Source: Coniferiporia sulphurascens (Eukaryota > Basidiomycota > Agaricomycetes > Hymenochaetales > Hymenochaetaceae). From it: DNA of 64,000 bases. The stretch covers positions 496,001 to 560,000 of the forward strand of contig NBBA01000018.1 in the NCBI GenBank assembly GCA_002794785.1, in the 5' to 3' direction. The number at the start of each line of letters is the position of its first letter. Position 1 is the first letter of the stretch. A program made the translations under genes and the position numbers. Shown here in pieces: positions 57,806 to 64,000 of the stretch. The notes beneath the pieces are model-generated. The model saw only the letters and a list, made by a program, of their open reading frames with translations. It did no database searches and was not told the origin of the DNA.

Positions 57806-60766
57806 TATGACTTCATTATCATATGATGGCCCTAACGGTTTTAAGAAATTGTTAATGCCACATAATTGCTTTATACGGACACTTATGGAGAACGCGCCAA
57901 CAAGCTGCAGAAATTTCAGTCCGACCCATTGAGTATGTTGTAAATTGCCTAAATAGCCTAGTGGTGCAAATTACTTTAAGTCAGGCTGACAGACATTAAT
58001 AATAGGTAAGCCTTTCAACGGTTGATTTAGTATATAACGTAATTTGCTCACAGCTCGCTGTTCTTTTTTTGATTTCCCTCCCGCAAAGCATTAATCAACG
58101 GCATCATCTGAAAAAATCCCCGTATACTTTATTAAAACTTTCGTTCCTTTGCAAATATCCATCGATACGGCACGCGTATTCTGGAAATATACCACAGTCC
58201 TTTAGTAATAATGTATGTGTATGGCGCACGCATTCTCACCTCTCTTTTGATGGCGGCAAAAATATATTAGATTGACGTAGACGAGGTACGCGAGCTGGCT
58301 AATCTACAATCCCGGATGATCGGACACTGTGGACGGACAGAGACCAGCCCGATGTACATACCTATTTTTGCGCAAGCGAACAATTTCGTATAAGAGTCGA
58401 ATCCATAGCATGCAAAAATAGAATTGTTCCGTACCGTACTGCTCCTGCATCCATCTTTACTAAATACTCTTTGACGAAACCCCGGAGAAGACACCTTGAC
58501 AACTGCATGTTGGTCAGCCGTGTAGAGGTTCCAGCGGAATTACCCAAATTAACCGGTCACCGAGTGCCTGAAAAGCCTGATTTACGCACTTGAGATGGCG
58601 GCGCAGAGAAGGAAACAGCACGAAACCCGGCTCCGAAAGATTGGAGATCTAGAAAATTTACGATCTGGTCGCAACATGGTCGGAGACCTGGTCTAAGTAG
58701 AGATGTGAGCTATAGGAAAACTGATGGAGAGCTGCTGCCATTCCGCAGACTTTAGGCATGAATAGATGAGTACTCTAGTTACTGTCCCGTTTCATCCCGA
58801 AGGAATATCGGAAGAAAACACGGCATCGCGCTTCGCGGGGAACAGGAATAAAAGTGTCCGAGCTTTCAATTAATCCGCCTTCGTGATGCGGTCGCGCTTC
58901 TACGCAGGCACGCCCGGTGTATTTCTCTAGCCGGTTGGTGTCGTCACTCAGGATACAGTTGTTTTCTCGAAATAGGATGAATTCCGTATAATGCGCGCTG
59001 AGACCATTAATTCTAGAAAGTATTATTCTGAGCGTGCAAGCGAAGGGTGAAGAAGGGGGACCAATTTACTTACGGACTTACACGGGCGCTGTTAGAGATG
59101 GAGCTCTACCTACAGCTTCGGTCTGATCCATAGTATAGCATACATCCGAGTGAAGTAGCGAAGTCGAAAGAGGTATGATTTTTTTGTTCACTAAAGTTCA
59201 CTGTATCGCTAAATTCTGTAGGGCAAGAATTCTAGCTGGCTACAACTTGAACAGGGTTTGGTCCTATATTAGGCGAAAGGTTTTAAACTCCGATTCCCAA
59301 CAGGGAACGCGTCCTAGTCGTCGCGTCGTGGTCGCGAAGTTTATCGCCTTTGACCGCGGCTGCAATACTAGTAAGTGAATCTTGGCACCGCCGACTTACA
59401 CGGCCTCGTCGCCACCATCAACACAGGGAAGACTTCCATGACGAGGAGGGTGGACGTGAACTGCGGTGGTTACGTTATCGAGCCACCGAACTTTAACCCG
59501 TTGCAGTGTCGCAATATATGATCCCAAGCCTGATGCTCCTAGCTGATAGTGGTTGTCCCGTGCAGCGCCGTTGTTGCAGAGTCATGTGCAAACACTCCCC
59601 CGTCTAGTCTTTAGGTCTTGTTGTGAGCGCGGGATTACCGCCAGATACCTCGCGCGCGCCGTCTCAGTGTGGTGTACTATGGTCTAGTGTTGGGCAATCT
59701 CTGGGCAACACAGGCGCAGTGAACTTCGCTATGTCTGTTATCGCTTCTAGGGGCAGTGCGTGCGTAGTGAATCTTGTGCAGGCGGATGAATACTCACGGT
59801 GTACTGGAAGAGACTAGGGGAAATGGAGACGACCAAACTGAGACGTGGTCGTTCGACTTAGGATAATTATCAGGTTTCGTTGCTGCGCACAGGCGATGAT
59901 CGGCTGGAGCCCTAAGCGTTTCGATTGTTCGTTTCTGCACGCCCGCAGTCAGCTTCTGCCTTCCTTGTTTCTACGGAATCTACAGTATGATTGTGTGCAA
60001 CTAGGAAGGGATTCGCGATGCTGTCGAGATTTCTGGCGGAGCTGACGGCAGAACGCGCTGCAATCTTGAGAGAGATCCTTATGTCTATGTTCCGCTTTGT
60101 CGACCTCATCAAAGCGTAAAACAGTTAATTCGGGCTTCGGGCTGGCCAATTTCATACCATGGGCTACGCGAAACCGGAGCTGTGAAAATCTCGCGTAAGG
60201 CGAGCTCTTGGCAGATTATGCAGACACCCCAAGAACCATAACGATGGATCCTGATGCGGTTATCATCAGCCTTCTACTTATACGGTAACGTTTGGTCCAC
60301 GGTAATGGAGGCGCCGATAGTTTCCGATGTTCTGGATAAGGATGCTGCTCCATGAAATCAATGTCATTCATGCGCTGAGGAGCGCAACGACACCGGCTGC
60401 AGCCCGAGTCCGCTGATCTAGTCCAACTTCAGGTTACGGGTTTATGCTGTATTTGGAGGGCCCCCACTGATCCAGTTGATATTACCGATTCCTCCATGGT
60501 AATCAACCCTCCCCCGGAATTGGATCTCATGCGTGTACACGCTTCTAACGGGAGAATGCGAATTGTCTGATTTGAGGCGGTCGTTACGCGAGCAGCGATA
60601 AAAGCGACTGTGCCGCCGAGGCCCGTCCTCCGGTTTCTGCTCCCGAAGGCTGGCACTGAATAGCTATCCTCCAGTCATTCTTTCCCTTCCTCTTTCAACT
60701 GTTTTATGTTCATTTTCTCGGCTGGACCGGGACCATTGAAGTGTACCAGGTAGCGAGGAACGCACG
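57806..60766. other. Gene-free stretch
   Basis: About 3 kb without a recognisable gene, RNA or clear repeat. Open frames are all under 80 codons and unrelated to known families. The last 100 bases are the leader of the multi-span gene B. Confidence 0.4.
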
Positions 60767-63303
60767 ATGCGTATCAAGCATATTCTGCACCACCCGCGGC
60801 TCGGGACTAAAATTAAAATTGTGGTAAGTGCTGAGTAATTATCGTAACACGTCCCCCACAGTCCGCTGACGCCTTCCGCTTCTTCGTCTGTCGTTCTCGC
60901 GCAGTATGAGCGTGTTACTCTGACTCCATTTACGACAGTCTTCGCCTTTGCCGCACTAGGTCACTGTCTTATTCAGGTCGCGCTCCAGTCCGCCGCCCTT
61001 GCGGTCAATGCCCGCTCGGGCGTAACGCTCGATCATGTCATGCAGCATTCCCCGGAGATGCGTGGGGTCGCGTACACGAAGGATGATGTGCTGTACGTGT
61101 GCAATGGAATCCCGAAGACGTACGCAAACGCCGACGAGGACGAGGGCTCCACGCTGGACGCAGAAGCGATGGGAACGTGCTATCCAATTGCCGGCCCAGA
61201 CTTGCCTTCCGCTGCTGAGGGATACCAGAATGAATTTGAACCTGGTGCCGTAAACATCACCGATCCGTCCGACCTTGAGCTTCCTGGGCTGTGTGTTTCC
61301 GCACTGAACTGGCCGATTATGCTGTACGTCGTTTTTGTACGTTTGTTTGGTCGCTGCTGAGTTTGTGACAGTCTACATAATGCACGGAGGGAAGACGTGT
61401 CTTTCCTTGTCTTTCAAGTCTGGCTCCTTGGAATATCAATTGTGACGGTGAGCAATCGATCAACTGAGTCAAATGAAGACGTGGGATGATTAATGAACAT
61501 TGTGTGAAATGACTAAGTAGGTGCTAAATGAGTCAATACCTCATTTGTAAGTTTCGACAACATTGAACTTCCTCTGTTTTACGCTGAAAGAGGAGACAGG
61601 GTCGCAGTGCTCATTACGCACGGATTGTCAAGCGTTTGGAGTGTCTACCTAGTCTCCCGCGCAGGGCAGTTCAAGGATCTCTACAATACGTTGGTCGTAA
61701 AAGATGCGTGCAAAGGTTATGATCTCATCCCGAATTACTGGTCGGTCCAAGACGACTTCTTCGTACGTTTATTCCTCCCAATCGGATTTATCAGTGCTAA
61801 GTGTGCGCACGTTGAATAAAATTGGATTTCATACCCAATAGATTCCTATCTTGGTGCTGAATGTCATCGCTTTCATCGTCACGAGTATCGTTTCATACAA
61901 ACTGTTTAACGTGCGGTTTATTTCACACATACTGCGGTGACTCTAGTTAATCTAAAAAGTACCTTAAGGTATATGCCGAGCAAACGCATAAACGTGTCGG
62001 CGCGTCAAGCGCGTTGAACAGAAGCTACTCGGTTCGTTACTTCGCCCTCCACCGTGCCTATATTGCTTTACTCATGTCTGTGCCGATTAGTTCATCCTTG
62101 TTTTTTCTGTGTTCCTCCAGCTCTCGGTATTCTTCACCCTATGCTCCTCTGCACTGTGGCTCGATACGCTTTACAATGGCGTGCTCGCGCCGTATGCAAA
62201 CAAAGAGATAGAGCACCGAGTCGCTTTCACTATCACATGTATTGTGCGTGCTGTCTCCAACTTCCTTGTCCGTTCCCAGTATGCTAATACGTCACCTTAC
62301 GCAGGTTGAGTTCCCTTGGCCAGTCATCGTACGTACAGTGCTGCTTGATCTTTTCGTCTTTCGCGGTTGACGAGCAATATCGTAACTTCTTCAACGAATA
62401 GGGCTGGAACTCCTTTAGAAGAGAACACCGTCTGTGGTCAATTACATTTCTCGTTATCGGCATGGGGATCGTTGTCGCATGGTGTTTGATGTTTGCGGAA
62501 GATATATATAAATGGACCTTCCAAAACTTCACATTCTTTGCTGCAATGACGGTCGGATCTTTCGTCATGCTTGTTGCCACGCTCGGGCTTGCGCTCGTAT
62601 GTCTCAACAATTTCGGCAAGGGCCTTCCGCAATACTGTGAGCATTCTTACCTACTGTATCCGCTTTCTTCCGTTTTTTTTTTTGCATCGAGCGATGGAAC
62701 GCTCATTGTGCACATTATTTAGTGAAGTACGAAGACACGTTCGATGAGTCGCGTTTCATCCCGGTTTCCGTTGAGAAGGGAGACGACTCCCGCCTTTTCT
62801 CGGTCGTTTTTCCAGATAAGCGCATGCCTGTGGACGTAGAGAAGGCTTACTACAACCCGTACAAACGAACGGAACGGCCTTTGAGCGGGGACAGTGTCGT
62901 CGATATCAAGGCGTCCGACCCGGATGCAGACGATACTTCAAGCACGGGAAACCGCGATTCACCGCGCGAGTTCTCGTTCATGCGCGCCCGCAATGCGCCA
63001 GCGCTCCGCCGCTTCTCCACAATATCGCACATCTACAGACTCGCTAGGCGTATTTCGACACCTTCTGTCCCAAACTACAAAGCGGCGACAGACGTCGTAC
63101 CCGCAGTGCCGAAGATCCCGGCGGAGATATCCGGTCGTGAACAGTCTGCACCCACCGGCAGGATGCCCTTAGTCGTACCCCCCGCCTATATTCGGTACCA
63201 CTTCGACGTTCCTCTTACGCTCAAGCCAGGTCTAAGTGCTCCAGGCTCTTTCGGCCGCACAGCGGTCGGCCTTCCTGCGAACCCAAGTTGGGGTAAGCGG
63301 TGA
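60767..63303 (+). CDS. Multi-span membrane protein, unrecognised family, member B
   Basis: Model join(60767..60823,60905..61323,61372..61447,61521..61546,61600..61762,61842..61910,61969..62031,62121..62243,62305..62328,62402..62636,62723..63303), 611 aa, phases consistent. The N-terminal span is around residues 28-50; an ectodomain-like region to about residue 160 has the three shared cysteines (YVCNGIP, MGTCYPI, PGLCVSA). Further spans lie between residues 170 and 418, and the tail is long, hydrophilic and Arg/Ser-rich (about 193 residues), likely cytoplasmic. Motifs shared with member A at equivalent places: RREDVSFLVF/RREELALIG, SIPHL, HKRVGAS/FKRVGAP, PWPVIGW/PWIAMGW and NFGKGLPQY/NFHRGLAQY. 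One intron (61763-61841) is absent from A. The function is unknown; the long tail could carry regulatory phosphorylation sites. Confidence 0.85.
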
Positions 63304-64000
63304 AGGCGTAATGCTGCGTCGAGTTTTCTAGGGGGCAGGATTAGGTCCAGCTTGACTGCTGATGCCACTTCGGTATTGATCACATCCTGACGCGTTTCTT
63401 TCAGCTTGGATTTCGCATCCCGGTATCCTTTTTTTTGTATATGTGTCGATTCATGTCCGAGAATCCTCTGAGAGGGTGCACGGTTGTATGAGTATATCAG
63501 TGCATGTTCCGAGTCACGAATCCTGATTATTGTTAACTTTTCCCGCTCCTCAATTGCCTTTCCATCGTGTGTTTATTGACACTGGAACTCCTCAGGAATT
63601 TTGTAGCTCTTACCCCCACTCTAGCACTTTACAATGGATTAGAAAAACGCGCATCGGCCTTTTTGCGGACCCCCATTCCAATATTCTATTGTCATTGGAA
63701 AAAAGGAGAAATGTTTTCGCAATCTACAACAACCCCTCTTACTCATCTTATCTTGACGGAATGCCCCGGGACAATCAATACAATTTCGCTTATGCGGGGC
63801 TCTCCCTCTTGCTTTATCTATCGGCGGGGTGAGTCTACTGCACCTGCTTCCATCGCGACTGATCCTCAAAACACCGAATTTCTGGCTTTCAAGCTTTCGC
63901 TTTCATCTATCTTGGTTTCCCAAATGGACTATCGGAGCTACGTCTGTGCTATTCCCAGGAGTCGTAACCCGTGGAGTCTGGCGGAACCCCCCGTCGGGAA
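63304..64000. other. Right edge, 3' flank
   Basis: Probable 3' untranslated region of member B, then no supported gene. An ATG at 63924 opens a frame that runs off the window and could be the start of another gene, but nothing identifies it. Confidence 0.35.

Noticed and set aside
63924..64000. ATG opening a frame to the window end
   Set aside because: Only 25 codons are visible; nothing distinguishes it from chance.
1..64000. CRISPR arrays, rRNA, complete transposase or reverse transcriptase
   Set aside because: None seen; the organism is a fungus, and no integrase, RT or DDE motif could be read in any frame.

Overview
The window is nuclear DNA from a filamentous basidiomycete, most likely an Agaricomycete (mushroom or polypore lineage). 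The evidence is dense short introns of about 45-70 bp with GTRNGT donors, and families typical of that group: a FunK1 fungal kinase, a DUF6534 membrane protein, an F-box/LRR protein, a NACHT-WD40 NLR-like protein, a NoxR subunit and a PalI/SUR7 protein. No bacterial operon, rRNA, tRNA or CRISPR array is visible. Gene models were spliced by eye; exon joins are given where reading frame and splice sites agree.

Layout. 0-5.2 kb is a tandem array of four GFA (CENP-V/GFA zinc fold) genes: one cut by the window edge, two intact 136-aa copies and one decayed copy, with a flank that is itself duplicated. 6.5-9.3 kb holds an egt1-like (ergothioneine) gene that has lost its methyltransferase half and carries a one-base frameshift. 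12.7-15.1 kb is noxR, the NADPH oxidase activator. 18.8-22.3 kb is a 20-exon MFS anion:cation symporter. 22.8-26.3 kb (minus) carries a FunK1 fragment and a full FunK1 kinase, divergent from an unknown protein at 26.6-29.1 kb. 29.3-30.5 kb (minus) is an HMG-box factor, 34.0-34.9 kb a PalI/SUR7 protein, 35.9-37.7 kb (minus) an F-box protein and 38.3-38.7 kb (minus) the ubiquitin-like splicing factor hub1. 40.8-43.0 kb is a DUF6534 protein; 43.5-43.9 and 44.9-45.4 kb (minus) are two small surface or membrane proteins. 47.1-49.4 and 60.8-63.3 kb hold two members of an unrecognised family of about seven membrane spans with matching exon structure. Between them lie a NACHT-WD40 gene with 14 WD repeats (50.3-55.6 kb, minus) and a tiny three-exon metallothionein (57.3-57.7 kb, minus).

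How they fit together. There is no single pathway. The set suggests a mixed chromosome arm: housekeeping or developmental genes (noxR, hub1, HMG-box, PalI) interleaved with fast-evolving accessory families (GFA array, FunK1, F-box, DUF6534, NLR-like, paired multispan proteins). The accessory parts show duplication, decay and AT-rich repeats. The strongest candidates for undescribed biology are the paired multispan family, the 53-aa metallothionein, and the GC-AG first intron of hub1, whose product is known to help the spliceosome use non-canonical 5' splice sites.
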